The notes beneath the pieces were generated by a model. That model made no database searches, was not told the origin of the DNA, and was given only the letters and a program-made list of their open reading frames with translations. A DNA stretch of 64,000 nt from an uncultured Lachnospiraceae bacterium (lineage in GTDB: Bacteria; Bacillota; Clostridia; Lachnospirales; Lachnospiraceae), in the NCBI GenBank assembly GCA_946614165.1, contig CAMOGQ010000001.1:1-64000 (forward strand), read 5' to 3'. Position numbers and translations under genes: made by a program. Below, piece by piece: positions 1 through 9,804 of the stretch (positions within the stretch are counted from its first letter, which is position 1; every line of letters begins with the position of its first letter).

Positions 1-1694
1 AGAACCACTACAGAGACATGCAGGATATGGAGTTCACCGTAGAGCACGGCAAACTTTACATGCTGCAGACACGTAACGGCAAGAGGACCGCTCAGGCCGC
101 TCTGCAGATCGCATGCGATCTGGTAGACGAAGGCATGAGGACCGAGAAGGAAGCCGTTGCCATGATTGATCCCAGAAACCTGGATACTCTGCTTCATCCT
201 ACCTTCGACGCAGCAGCTCTGAAGGCAGCTACTCCCATCGCAAAGGCTCTGGGCGCAGCTCCCGGCGCAGCCTGCGGCAAGATCGTCTTCACCGCTGAAG
301 ACGCAGAAGAGTGGGCTGCAAGAGGCGAGAAGGTCGTTCTGGTCCGTCTGGAGACTTCCCCCGAAGATATCACCGGCATGAAGGCTGCTCAGGGTATCCT
401 GACAGTCCGCGGCGGTATGACTTCCCATGCAGCAGTTGTTGCCCGTGGTATGGGCGCATGCTGCGTATCCGGATGCGGCGACATCATCATGGATGAAGCC
501 AACAAGAAATTTACACTGGCAGGCAAAGAGTATCACGAAGGCGACGTCATCTCCTTCGACGGCTCCACAGGCTGCGTCTATGACGGCGCGATCCCCACAG
601 TCGACGCAAAGATCACCGGCACCTTCGGCAGGATCATGGGCTGGGCTGACAAGTATCGCAAGCTGAAAGTCCGTACAAACGCCGATACTCCCCGCGATGC
701 AAAGAAGGCCCGCGAGCTGGGCGCAGAAGGCATCGGCCTGGTTCGTACAGAGCACATGTTCTTCGATGAGGACAGGATCGCTGCATTCCGTGAGATGATC
801 TGCTCCGATACCGTCGAGGAAAGAGAAGCAGCCCTGGAGAAGATCGAGCCCCTGCAGGAGAGCGATTTCAAGGGCCTGTACGAAGCTATGGAAGGCGACC
901 CTGTTACCATCCGTTTCCTGGATCCGCCTCTGCATGAGTTCGTTCCTCAGGAAGAAGCTGACATCAAGAAGCTGGCAGATGCCCAGGGCAAGAGCGTAGA
1001 GACCATCAAGGCCATCATCGAAGGCCTCAAGGAATTCAACCCTATGATGGGCCACCGCGGATGCCGTCTGGCAGTTACCTATCCCGAAATCGCAAAGATG
1101 CAGACAACAGCCGTGATCCGTGCAGCCATCGCTGTCAAGGCTGAGCATCCCGACTGGGATCTGGTTCCCGAAATCATGATTCCTCTGATCGGCGAGGTCA
1201 AGGAACTGGCATTTGTCAAGAAGATCGTTGTTGAGACCGCTGACGCCGAAATCGCAAAGGCCGGCTCCGACCTGAAGTATGAAGTCGGTACCATGATCGA
1301 GATCCCTCGTGCGGCTCTGACAGCCGACGCCATCGCAACAGAGGCTGAGTTCTTCTGCTTCGGTACAAACGACCTGACCCAGATGACCTATGGCTTCTCC
1401 CGTGACGACGCCACCAAGTTCCTGAACGCATACTATGACGCCAAGATCCTTGAAGGCGATCCTTTCGCAAAGCTTGACCAGACCGGTGTCGGCCAGCTGA
1501 TGGAAATCGCTATGGAAAAGGGTAAGAAAGTACGTCCTACACTCCATGCAGGCATCTGCGGCGAGCATGGCGGCGATCCTTCCTCCATCGAGTTCTGCAA
1601 CAAGATCGGTCTTGACTATGTATCCTGCTCACCTTTCCGTGTACCGATCGCACGTCTGGCAGCAGCTCAGGCAGCTATCGCTCAGGAAGGCTAA
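1..1694 (+). CDS. ppdK: Pyruvate, phosphate dikinase, C-terminal part (5' end outside the window)
   Basis: Interconverts pyruvate + ATP + Pi and PEP + AMP + PPi in the cytoplasm; anaerobic Clostridia often use it as a PPi-linked glycolytic step. The frame is open from the first base, so the start lies upstream; about 563 residues of a family near 875 are present. The swivelling phospho-histidine domain carries GGMTSHAAVVARGMG, with His as the phosphoryl carrier. The PEP/pyruvate TIM barrel follows, with RTEHMFF, FGTNDLTQMTYGFSRDD and the C-terminal GICGEHGGDP holding the catalytic Cys. The N-terminal ATP-grasp domain is missing only because of the window edge. No downstream partner; a strong terminator follows. 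Identification is secure. Confidence 0.97.
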   Translation, partial: NHYRDMQDMEFTVEHGKLYMLQTRNGKRTAQAALQIACDLVDEGMRTEKEAVAMIDPRNLDTLLHPTFDAAALKAATPIAKALGAAPGAACGKIVFTAEDAEEWAARGEKVVLVRLETSPEDITGMKAAQGILTVRGGMTSHAAVVARGMGACCVSGCGDIIMDEANKKFTLAGKEYHEGDVISFDGSTGCVYDGAIPTVDAKITGTFGRIMGWADKYRKLKVRTNADTPRDAKKARELGAEGIGLVRTEHMFFDEDRIAAFREMICSDTVEEREAALEKIEPLQESDFKGLYEAMEGDPVTIRFLDPPLHEFVPQEEADIKKLADAQGKSVETIKAIIEGLKEFNPMMGHRGCRLAVTYPEIAKMQTTAVIRAAIAVKAEHPDWDLVPEIMIPLIGEVKELAFVKKIVVETADAEIAKAGSDLKYEVGTMIEIPRAALTADAIATEAEFFCFGTNDLTQMTYGFSRDDATKFLNAYYDAKILEGDPFAKLDQTGVGQLMEIAMEKGKKVRPTLHAGICGEHGGDPSSIEFCNKIGLDYVSCSPFRVPIARLAAAQAAIAQEG

Positions 1695-1757
1695 GCAGTA
1701 CAGCCCCTGAGAGGGAGGCGTAAGCCTTCTGATCTGAAAGCTTAAGTTATAATTTAA

Positions 1758-1801
1758 GGCGGAAAGCCTTTCCTGAAAAGGAAAGCGCTTTCCGCCTTTT
1801 T
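1758..1801 (+). terminator. Rho-independent terminator after ppdK
   Basis: GGCGGAAAGC pairs with GCTTTCCGCC, with an inner CTTTCC/GGAAAG extension, followed by five T residues. It ends the ppdK transcript. Confidence 0.9.
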
Positions 1802-2133
1802 ACGGTGGCCGGGCGATCAGGTACTGCTGCGCTGTCTCTGCCTGTCAGCAGAAGACCGTTACTTGTGTGATGGCTTTTTTACATATATACTATAAATGGT
1901 TTCAGTACAAAAATGATTCCTGCGGATTGTTTAACGCTCCGGGGCTACTGCCGATATTTTCATTCCGAGGGGCTCCATACCCCGCTTCATGTTCAGATCG
2001 GAGCCGTGCGTCAAAGTATTTTTCTGTACTGGAACCCTGAATAACAAATGGCGATGAAAGATCTTTATGAAGACGTTTTTTCGGGATGCGGCAGAGCATA
2101 TGACAATGTATTCTGCTCCCGTAACAGTTTTTC
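1802..2133 (+). other. Intergenic stretch, no supported gene
   Basis: About 330 bases between the ppdK terminator and the AAA-ATPase-like gene. A TA-rich patch near 1882-1897 could hold a -10 element, but no convincing promoter pair, RNA gene or coding frame is visible. Short minus-strand open frames here show no recognisable protein character. Confidence 0.5.
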
Positions 2134-3841
2134 ATGAATAAAAGTTACCGTAATGGAGGATGTTTGGGTACATATCTGAATCCTGGCATGCTGAGTTTTC
2201 AGATGGCAGTCAATTCTGAAATATTTGTGGACAAGAGCGAAATGATTCAGTACCTTAACCTGCTTGTAAATACGCAGCAAAGGTTTGTCGGTGTTTTCCG
2301 TCCGCGTCGGTTCGGCAAGACAATGGCGGCAGATATGATCTGCGCTTATTATGACAGAGAGGCTGACAGCAGAAGTCTGTTCGCCAAAAGAAAGCTGGCA
2401 GTGGGTATGCCCTTCAGGAACGGCGAAAAAGAGATATCCTGGGATGAGTATCTGGGAAGGTTCGATGTGATCCGCCTTGTGATGACGAAGTTTTTCGGAA
2501 AGAAAACTACTGCTAAAGAGGCACTTGCCAGAATGCAGCTTCTGGTCATCAGAGATATTAAAAGGGAATACCCGGACATAGATTATTTCGATGATGAGGA
2601 CCTGGTCCAGACAATTGAAGATGTGTATTCTTCTAACGACAGGCAGATCATTATCGTAATTGATGAGTGGGATGCAGTGTTCAGGGAAAGGAAGAATGAT
2701 AAAGAAGGTCAGCGGGAATACCTTGATTTTCTCAGAAACCTGATGAAGGATAATACCCACATCGCGCTGGCTTATATGACAGGCATTCTTCCTATAAAGA
2801 AATATGGAAAGCATTCAGCTCTGAATATGTTCACGGAATATTCCATGATGTTCCCCAGGCAATTGGCCAGGTATACCGGATTTACGGAAGAAGAGGTGCA
2901 GAGTCTTTGCAGGAGGTACGGAAGAGATTACCGGGCTGTGAGCGACTGGTATGATGGCTATGAAGTCAGTGATGTCCTGCCGCCGGATCCTGAACATGAA
3001 GAGCTGAGGGCTTTCGGAAAATCACCTGACGCTGCCAGATATTCCCTCTACAGTCCTCTGTCTGTAGTGGAGGCAACGATCACAGGTACTATTAAAGATT
3101 ACTGGAATAAAACAGAGACATACGAAGCTCTGGCTGAGTACATAGAAATGGACTTCGACGGACTGAAAGAGGCGGTTGCTCTTCTGATGGACGGCGGAAG
3201 GCTGAAGATAGATACATCCACTTATCAGAATGACATGACTACTTTCAATGGAAGGGATGATGTGTTGTCACTGCTGATTCACTTAGGGTATCTGGGGTTT
3301 GATGATAAACGAAGTGAAGTATTCATTCCCAACCGGGAAATCATGGATGAATTCAGAACATCAACAAAGGGGGAAAAGTGGATACCGGCTTTCCGGGCAT
3401 TTGCCAGGTCAGAAGAAATCTTAAAAAGCTGCGTGGGAGAGAAACGCTGACCGGGTCGCTGACCTTCTGGAGGAGGCTCATAACAGGGCGGGAAATAAGA
3501 CATATCATGACGAGACAGCCCTCAGCTATGCAGTACAACTTGCCTATTATGCGGCTCAGAAATACTATACGGTCATTCTGGAACTGGACAGCGGAAAAGG
3601 CTACGTGGATCTTGCATATCTGCCCGGACCCCAGTATGCTTCTTTGCCTGCAATGATTGTTGAACTGAAATATAACCAGAGTGCTGACACGGCACTATCG
3701 CAGATCAAAAGGCAGAAATATCCGGAGAGACTGGAACACTACAGAGGCAACATTCTCCTCGTGGCTGTTGAATATGATAAAGACATATTGAACAGGAGCC
3801 CGGAGTTCAAACACCATAAGTGTATGATTGAAGAGGCATGA
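2134..3841 (+). pseudogene. AAA-ATPase-like / PD-(D/E)XK nuclease protein, frameshifted
   Basis: Matches the Firmicutes/Bacteroidetes family with an N-terminal AAA-ATPase-like domain (PF09820 type) and a C-terminal PD-(D/E)XK nuclease domain (PF08011 type); cellular role unknown. The first frame (2134-3450) has a Walker A-like RPRRFGKT and a Walker B-like IIIVIDEWD. It stops early at 3448. The expected continuation, with the nuclease motif (D in GYVDLAY, then VELKYN), is intact in the next frame up to 3841. The frames meet at an A5 run (3423-3427): removing one A restores a protein of about 568 residues. The start is uncertain: ATG 2134 lacks a clear RBS, and family homology begins at TTG 2164. 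Decay, sequencing error or slippage could each explain it. Confidence 0.8.
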
Positions 3842-3883
3842 CCAGATCGTCTGCTGCCTCCAGCAAAAGGCCGGAAAAATGAG

Positions 3884-3930
3884 ACACGGAGAGTCTTCCC
3901 TGAAAAGGGAATGGCTTTCCGTGTTTTTTT
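3884..3930 (+). terminator. Rho-independent terminator after the AAA-ATPase-like gene
   Basis: ACACGGA pairs with TCCGTGT around an inner CTTCCC/GGGAA helix, followed by a seven-T run. Confidence 0.8.
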
Positions 3931-3991
3931 GCGGGCGTTAAATCGCCGCGGAACTGGCTGTCATAAAGAAGCGGGAAAGAGGCATATTTGT

Positions 3992-4029
3992 GCCCCTTAC
4001 ATCCATATGTATGTCCGAGGGGCTTTTTT
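3992..4029 (+). terminator. Second terminator-like hairpin
   Basis: GCCCCT...AGGGGC encloses TACAT...ATGTA and is followed by six T residues. No plus-strand gene ends immediately before it, so it is a backup terminator or a remnant. Confidence 0.5.
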
Positions 4030-4135
4030 ATAATGGATCATAACAGCAGAAAGTACAGAGCCTGTCGGGTATCAGAAGCATCCGGAAGATCCGGCAGCAG
4101 GAGAGGAAGAAAAAAAGGAAAAAATGCGGGAAATG

Positions 4136-4160
4136 AAAAATCCCCGCGGCTGCGGGGATT
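4136..4160 (-). terminator. Terminator for the AraC-type regulator gene
   Basis: On the minus strand AATCCCCGC pairs with GCGGGGATT across a four-base loop and runs into TTTTT. It lies 75 bases past the stop codon of the regulator. Confidence 0.8.
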
Positions 4161-4234
4161 CTGGACAGAGCAGACTTCTTATTTGAAGGCTGCCGGATCG
4201 TTTTTTTCAGGAGCTCCTTCGGATGCTTTCTGAG

Positions 4235-5143
4235 CTACATCAGATTTTCAGCCTGCAGGGGCCTTTCTTCTCTCAGTTCCAAAGACTGTCTGAAGGCTCT
4301 GTAGTTCTTGGGGCTGACGTCGTATTTGGCCTTGAATGCCTTGGAGAAGACCAGGGGGTCCCGGTAGCCCGCGTTCTGGGAGATTTCCTTGACGGGCATT
4401 TCGGTATTGACCAGAAGAAAGGCGGCCCTGTCCAGCTTGTAGTTCATCAGGAAATCCTGTACGGAGGAATTGTAGACCTGATGGAAGAGGCGGTTTAAGT
4501 AGGTACGGGATATGCCCACATGATCCGCTATATCCGTGACAGATATGGCATGCATGTAGTTGGCGTTTATATAATCCACCGCCTGGGATACATACTGGCT
4601 GCCGGCGCTCCTGTCCGGTTCGCTGCCCGAGAGGGAAGGGATGCTCTCTGCATTGGCGGCAAGAAGAGAGAAGAGCCTGTAGAGTCCCGATTCCCTGAAG
4701 AGAGTGTCCGCAGGGGTCAGGGTATTGTGCTGCAGCATCTCATTAATGACGCCGGCAAAAGCTTCCCCGTCCATAAAGGGGAGGGTCAGGCGGTCTCTGG
4801 AAAAGCCGCTCTGGGCCAGGAGAGACTTGGCCCTGGTCCCCTTAAAGCCGAACCATACATAGGACCATGGATCCCTGCTGTCGGAACAGTAGACCACCGA
4901 ATCTCCTGGACGGACCAGGAACATCTGTCCCTGTGTGAGAGGCCATATGTTTCTCTCGCAGGAATAGAAGCCGTGGCCGGACAGGATGAAATGAATGATG
5001 AATTCGTCCCTGATCCCCGCAAAGACATGGTTGGGCATGCAGTTTTCGCTGCCGAAGTGGATCAGGGACAGCTCCGAAGAGGTCTCTCTCAGATCTTCAA
5101 GGCATTTAAAATTCTTTTCATCTGTAAATTTGCTGGTGCGCAT
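4235..5143 (-). CDS. AraC-family transcriptional regulator of the alpha-galactoside locus
   Basis: A 302-residue regulator with an N-terminal cupin-like sugar-sensing domain (roughly residues 20-170, including the GQMFLVRPGD stretch) and a C-terminal double helix-turn-helix (about 195-290). The latter shows SVTDIADHVGISRTYLNRLFH and the signature ISQNAGYRDPLVFSKAFKAKY. The start at 5143 is chosen because GGAGGA sits seven bases upstream; a longer frame to 5212 has no RBS. It is transcribed away from a sugar ABC transporter and two alpha-galactosidase genes, the usual arrangement for an activator of raffinose/melibiose use. The regulatory target is inferred from position; the ligand is not known. 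Confidence 0.9.
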   Translation of the reverse strand: MRTSKFTDEKNFKCLEDLRETSSELSLIHFGSENCMPNHVFAGIRDEFIIHFILSGHGFYSCERNIWPLTQGQMFLVRPGDSVVYCSDSRDPWSYVWFGFKGTRAKSLLAQSGFSRDRLTLPFMDGEAFAGVINEMLQHNTLTPADTLFRESGLYRLFSLLAANAESIPSLSGSEPDRSAGSQYVSQAVDYINANYMHAISVTDIADHVGISRTYLNRLFHQVYNSSVQDFLMNYKLDRAAFLLVNTEMPVKEISQNAGYRDPLVFSKAFKAKYDVSPKNYRAFRQSLELREERPLQAENLM

Positions 5144-5314
5144 GGGAATCCTCCAATGAAATATCGAATGAAAACTCCTGTAATGCCACAACTTTGAAGC
5201 CAACAGACTCATTTTAGCAGACGGCTGTGTATTTGAAAATAAAGGGATTCATTTTGACATATAAGTTGTCTTATCAACATATCAAAATCGACATTTAACC
5301 GCTTCCTCGCGCCA

Positions 5315-5343
5315 TTCATATGTCCTTATGAACTTTTTATAAT
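5315..5343 (+). promoter_or_regulatory. Putative promoter of the alpha-galactoside operon
   Basis: A perfect TATAAT (5338-5343) stands 17 bases after TTCATA, a weak -35. Strong -10 with poor -35 fits an activator-dependent promoter facing the AraC-type gene. TTGACA at 5253 could belong to another start point or an operator. Confidence 0.5.
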
Positions 5344-5398
5344 AAGCATGTAAGTTGAATCAAAGCACTTCATCTGATTGTAAAAAGGAGGAAAGAGG

Positions 5399-6320
5399 AT
5401 GAAAAAAGGATTCTTGCAGTTATGACAGCAGCAGTTATGGCAGTCACAGCCATGGCAGGATGCGGCGCATCGGGCGGCGGCAGCGGTACTGATTCCGGCA
5501 GCACGCAGGGGGCGGCAAAACGATCTCTGTAGCCATCTGGGATCCCAACCAGCTCGCGGGCCTGCAGCAGATCGCCGATGAGTGGGGCGCAGAGAACGGC
5601 TACACGGTAGAGTTTACCGTACCCGGATGGGACGGCTACTGGACCATGCTGGAAGCCGGCGTATCCGGCGGCGAAATGCCTGACGTATTCTGGATGCACT
5701 CCAACAACGCAGCCAAGTACATGGGCTCCGGCGTTCTTCTGAACATGGACAGCTACATTGAGGCAGACGAGAACATCGACCTTGGCAACTATTTCGAAGG
5801 CATCAACGAGCTCTACACCTACGATGGTTCACACTACGCAATTCCCAAGGATCACGATACCATCGCAGTCGTATACAACAAGGCCATCTTCGACAAGTAC
5901 GGCGTGGCATATCCCACCAGCGACTGGACATGGGAAGACTTCGCAGCCACCGCTCAGGAGATCTCCGACAAGGGCAAAGAGGACGGCGTTTACGGCACCT
6001 ACTGCAACACCGGCAGCAACCAGGATACCTGGTACAACATCATCTACTCCTACGGCGGAGAAGTCATCACAGAAGACAAGAAGGCTTCCGGCTATGATGA
6101 GCCCGCTACCATCGAGGCTATGAAGTTCGTGGCAGAAAAGATCCTTCCTGCCTGCCCTTCTCCCGATTCAATGGCTATCACAGGCCCTGACACCATGTTC
6201 CTGTCCGGTCTTGTAGGCATGATCTGCCAGGGCTCCTGGACAGTCAACAACTTCGCTACAGCAGACAATGCCTCTGATTTCGCATGGGTCATGATGCCCT
6301 ACGCAGACGTGAACGGCAAC
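5399..6320 (+). pseudogene. Sugar ABC transporter substrate-binding lipoprotein, frameshifted and 3'-deleted
   Basis: An extracellular solute-binding protein (family 1) for oligosaccharide uptake, broken three ways. The ATG at 5399 follows a strong AAGGAGG site. The lipoprotein signal (MKKRILAVMTAAV...MAGC) is only in frame if one A is added to the A6 run at 5402-5407. A second shift lies in the G5 run at 5508-5512, after which about 270 residues of good binding-protein sequence follow (ISVAIWDPNQLAG, DVFWMHSNNAAKYM, YAIPKDHDTIAVVYNK). At about 6318-6322 the coding sequence switches abruptly to the 3' part of a permease gene. The C-terminal third of the protein is absent, so as written the gene cannot give a functional protein. 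Confidence 0.85.
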
Positions 6321-6321
6321 C

Positions 6322-6957
6322 TACGACTTCCTGGTCCTCTACAAGAACACCCTGATCATGATCTTCCTGCGTGTGCTCTGTGCCTGCCTGACAGCCACCC
6401 TGGCCGGGTATGCCCTCGGCAGACTGAAATTCCCCTTCAAGAATTTCTTCTTTGCCCTGATCCTGGTACCGATGATGGTCCCCGTTCAGATCTTTATCAT
6501 TCCCCAGTATCTGATCGTATCCCGTCTGCACATGATGAACACCCAGTTCGCTCTGGTCCTGCCCGGCGCCGTAACGGCCTTCGGAACCTACCTCTGCAAG
6601 CAGGCCTATCAGAGCCTGCCATCCTCCCTGGAGGAGGCGGCGGAACTGGACGGAGCCAACATAGGACAGCGTTTCCTCTATATCATGCTGCCGCTGACAA
6701 GGTCTTCCCTGGTCTCTCTGAGCATCTTCACCGCTCTGTTTGCCTATAAGGATCTGATGTGGCCCATGATCGTCGCTCCCAAGACCAACGCAACGACCCT
6801 GACCGCAGCCCTTTCCAGGCTCCAGGGCCAGTTCAGCAGCAACTATCCCCAGCTGATGGCCGGCGCCGTCATGGCAGTCGTTCCCATGCTGGTACTCTAC
6901 CTGATTTTACAGAAGCAGTTCGTGGAAGGCATCGCTTCTTCCGGCGGCAAGCTTTAA
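6322..6957 (+). pseudogene. MalG-type sugar ABC permease, N-terminally deleted
   Basis: The C-terminal two thirds of a MalG/CUT1 inner-membrane permease, about 211 residues. The EAA loop that contacts the ATPase is clear: SSLEEAAELDGANIGQRF followed by IMLPL. Several transmembrane helices remain. The N-terminal helix and first periplasmic part are missing because the reading enters at YDFLVLYKNTL directly from the truncated binding-protein gene. A MalF partner, expected between the two, is absent. The first in-frame ATG is at 6358 without an RBS. It is either a real internal deletion of roughly 2 kb or an assembly chimera. Confidence 0.85.
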
Positions 6958-7057
6958 TACCGAAACGAAACACATATAGATCGGGGCCGAGGCTTTCTCC
7001 GGCCCCGGATCTTAAGGATGATTCTGCATAAAAATGACTTTGCAGGAGGAGGCACTT

Positions 7058-7738
7058 ATGAATCTGGGCGGTTTTCTTTCCAATGACAGCATGTTCGGCA
7101 GGCTTATGACCAGGATCGGGACTCTGGCGATCCTGAACATCCTCTTTGTGATCAGCTGCATCCCCGTGATCACCATCGGGCAGGCCATTTCAGCCCTTTA
7201 CGGCAGCATCTTCGAGATGCTGGAGGAAGAAGAGTCGGACAGGCTCTATCAGACCGGGGGCACCATCCATCCCATGAAGGTCTACTGGAAGTACTTTAAG
7301 AAGCATTTCCTGCGAGATACTGCCTGCTTCATTGCCTTTGCCGGCATCATGCTCCTTGGCAGCATGAATCTCCAGATCTGCATGAGCTGGCAGGGATTCA
7401 TGAGAAATCTCTCCTCCGTGATCATCGCCGTCATGCTTTTTGCCTGGGTGCTCTTTATCTTCCTCTTTCCCCTGCTTGCCAGAGAAGAGGGAAAGGTGAA
7501 AGACCTCTGCGTCCTTGCCCTGGCGGAAGCGGTCTCTTCCCCTGTCAGGACCCTGTCCTGCCTGATCCTTTATACGGTGCCTATGGCCCTGATCCTTCTG
7601 GATCAGGCCAATAAGCCTCTCTATGCCTTCATTTTCTGCTTCATGGGCTTTGCCCTGATCGCCAGGATCTGCGGCGTAATGATGCATACATCACTTGATA
7701 AAGTAAAAGGCCTTCGGAAGAAAGGAGAAAAAGCATGA
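7058..7738 (+). CDS. YesL-family (DUF624) membrane protein
   Basis: A 226-residue integral membrane protein of the DUF624/YesL family, found beside carbohydrate ABC transporters and glycoside hydrolases in Firmicutes; its biochemical role is unknown. The N-terminal MNLGGFLSNDSMFGRLMTRI and the following NILFVISCIPVITIG are typical. About five or six hydrophobic segments are visible. ATG 7058 is preferred over 7034 because GCAGGAGG stands just upstream and family members begin here. The 3' end overlaps the next gene by four bases (ATGA), showing translational coupling with the first alpha-galactosidase gene. Confidence 0.85.
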   Translation: MNLGGFLSNDSMFGRLMTRIGTLAILNILFVISCIPVITIGQAISALYGSIFEMLEEEESDRLYQTGGTIHPMKVYWKYFKKHFLRDTACFIAFAGIMLLGSMNLQICMSWQGFMRNLSSVIIAVMLFAWVLFIFLFPLLAREEGKVKDLCVLALAEAVSSPVRTLSCLILYTVPMALILLDQANKPLYAFIFCFMGFALIARICGVMMHTSLDKVKGLRKKGEKA

Positions 7739-9777
7739 TCAGGAAAGACATCTGGAAGGTGGAGATCTGCCTGCAGGATCAGCCCGTGACCGAAAAAGAG
7801 GTCATGGTAAACACAGCAAATGAGGAAGAGGGGCCTGTCAGCTGCCGCCTTGCCCTGAAGGAGGAAGAAGGCCTCCTGTCAGCGCAGATCGGCATCGACA
7901 TAAAGACCCCCACCCTGGAGGATCCCCTCTGCCTTGGGACACGGAACCCTGTCAGGGTCCGGATCCCTCTTGAAGAGAAGCCGGAGAAGATCACGGCCTA
8001 CTACATGTTCAATCCCTGGTGGACCAGACCTGCCTTTATCGAAGGAACGGACCAGATCCCGGAAAGGACCCAGATCGCACTTTTTAAAATTAAGGAGAGC
8101 ATCATCTGTCTCCTGCCCATGATCGGAGATACCTTTAAGACTGGCCTCAGGGGCGGAGAAAAGGGAGAGCTCCTTCTGGAGATGACAGCCGGCCTTGGCG
8201 GCCTCTGTCATGTGGACGAGACGCTCTTTCTGATGAGCAGCGGCCCTACGGCCCATGAAGCGGTGCACAGGGTCTTTAAAGAGCTTTCCCGCATAAAGGG
8301 ACTGCGCCTCCGCACGGAAAGAAGGATCCCGGAAATGCTGAAGTATCTAGGCTGGTGCAGCTGGGACGCCTTCTATACGGAGGTCAGTGAAGAGAAGATC
8401 AGGCAGAAAGCCCAGGAGATCGCAGAAAAAAAGATCCCCTTCCGCTGGATCCTGATCGACGACGGCTGGTTCGGCGCCGAGGAAAAGATGATTTCCGACT
8501 TTGCGCCGGATTCCGAAAAGTTCCCGGAGGGCTTTCTTCCCATGATCCGGGATATCAAAAAGAATACTTCTGTCTCCTGGTTCGGCGTATGGCACGCCCT
8601 GGGCGGCTACTGGGACGGCACGGCCCCCGGAAGCAGAGCGGCCCTGGAGGCAGGAGACAGCGTTTATAAAAATCCCGCCGGCCGCCTGGTCCCGGATCCC
8701 GAAAAGGCGGGAAATTTCTACCGGACCTGGTACAGACGCCTTCGCCGGGAGGGCATCGATTTTGTAAAGGTGGACGGACAGAGCGCCACCGCCATGTATT
8801 ACAAGAATTCCCTGCCCCTGTCGGAGGCGGCGGAAAAGGTGGGCTTCGGCCTGGAAAGCGGCGCGGCCCTGATGGACGGGGCCGTCATCAACTGCATGGG
8901 CATGGCCATGGAAAACATCCTGGCAAGGCCTTCCTCCGCAGTCTCCAGGAACAGTGACGACTTCCTTCCCGCCAAGGAAGAGAGCTTTGCGGAGCATCTC
9001 ATTCAGAATGCCTATAACGCCGTCTACCACGGCGAGGTCTACTGCTGCGACTGGGACATGTTCTGGACCAGCCATAAGCACGCAGGAAAGCACAGCCTGC
9101 TCCGGGCTGTAAGCGGAGGCCCCGTCTATGTGAGCGACAGGATCGGCGCAACGGATCCGGAGGTCCTCCGGCCCCTTGCATATATGGACGGCAGGGTCCT
9201 GATGATGGAAAGGCCCGCAAGGCCCGCGGAGGAGTGCATGTTCAGAGATCCCCTGAAGGAGGGCGCCTTAAAGCTCCACAACTGCGGATCCTGGGGACAG
9301 GACAAAAAGGCCGGCGGCATGGCCCTTTTCAACCTGACGGGCGAAGACCAGACCTTCAGGGTGTCTCCCCGGGAGATACCGGAGCTGGAAGGAGAAGAAA
9401 AGTATTTCCTCTATGACTTCCTGGAAAAGAAGGCCCTGTCCTGCAGCCCGGACGGTTCATTTGAGGGAAGACTGGGAGCAGGGGATTACAAATGGATCCT
9501 TTTCCTGCCGGCGGGAGAGGGCAGAGCCTGCCTGGGTCTTTCCGATAAATACGCCGGATTTACGGCTCTGGAAGCCTGCCGGAGGGAGGGAGAGACCGAT
9601 ACACTGGTTCTGAAGGAAGAAGGAAGAGTCTCCTGGATCTCGGAAAAGAGACCCGTAAAGGCTCTCTGCTGCGGGATCGATGTCACAGACAGGCTCTCCG
9701 GTTCTGGCCTGGTCTATACCCTCTCTCTTCCCGAAAAAGGAGAAAAAGCAGTCATTACAGTCACGTGGGAAAAATAA
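7735..9777 (+). CDS. GH36-type alpha-galactosidase, raffinose-synthase/Sip1-like
   Basis: A cytoplasmic 680-residue enzyme of clan GH-D resembling the raffinose synthase/Sip1 branch (PF05691 type) rather than classic bacterial MelA/RafA. After an N-terminal beta domain, the TIM barrel begins near residue 200 with LGWCSWDAFY. It has LIDDGWF, the nucleophile motif FVKVDGQS (first Asp) and the likely acid/base region SRNSDDF. It lacks a signal peptide. It probably removes alpha-1,6-galactose from imported raffinose-family sugars; transglycosylation cannot be excluded from sequence. It overlaps the YesL gene by four bases and is followed 27 bases later by a second, different GH36 gene. Exact substrate is inferred. 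Confidence 0.85.
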   Translation: MIRKDIWKVEICLQDQPVTEKEVMVNTANEEEGPVSCRLALKEEEGLLSAQIGIDIKTPTLEDPLCLGTRNPVRVRIPLEEKPEKITAYYMFNPWWTRPAFIEGTDQIPERTQIALFKIKESIICLLPMIGDTFKTGLRGGEKGELLLEMTAGLGGLCHVDETLFLMSSGPTAHEAVHRVFKELSRIKGLRLRTERRIPEMLKYLGWCSWDAFYTEVSEEKIRQKAQEIAEKKIPFRWILIDDGWFGAEEKMISDFAPDSEKFPEGFLPMIRDIKKNTSVSWFGVWHALGGYWDGTAPGSRAALEAGDSVYKNPAGRLVPDPEKAGNFYRTWYRRLRREGIDFVKVDGQSATAMYYKNSLPLSEAAEKVGFGLESGAALMDGAVINCMGMAMENILARPSSAVSRNSDDFLPAKEESFAEHLIQNAYNAVYHGEVYCCDWDMFWTSHKHAGKHSLLRAVSGGPVYVSDRIGATDPEVLRPLAYMDGRVLMMERPARPAEECMFRDPLKEGALKLHNCGSWGQDKKAGGMALFNLTGEDQTFRVSPREIPELEGEEKYFLYDFLEKKALSCSPDGSFEGRLGAGDYKWILFLPAGEGRACLGLSDKYAGFTALEACRREGETDTLVLKEEGRVSWISEKRPVKALCCGIDVTDRLSGSGLVYTLSLPEKGEKAVITVTWEK

Positions 9778-9804
9778 GGAACCTGAAGAGGTAAAGGCAA
9801 AGCC

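Noticed and set aside
5646..6749. A single 367-residue gene product across the binding-protein/permease junction
   Set aside because: The last ~145 residues are an out-of-frame reading of the permease gene; the true permease frame is offset by one.
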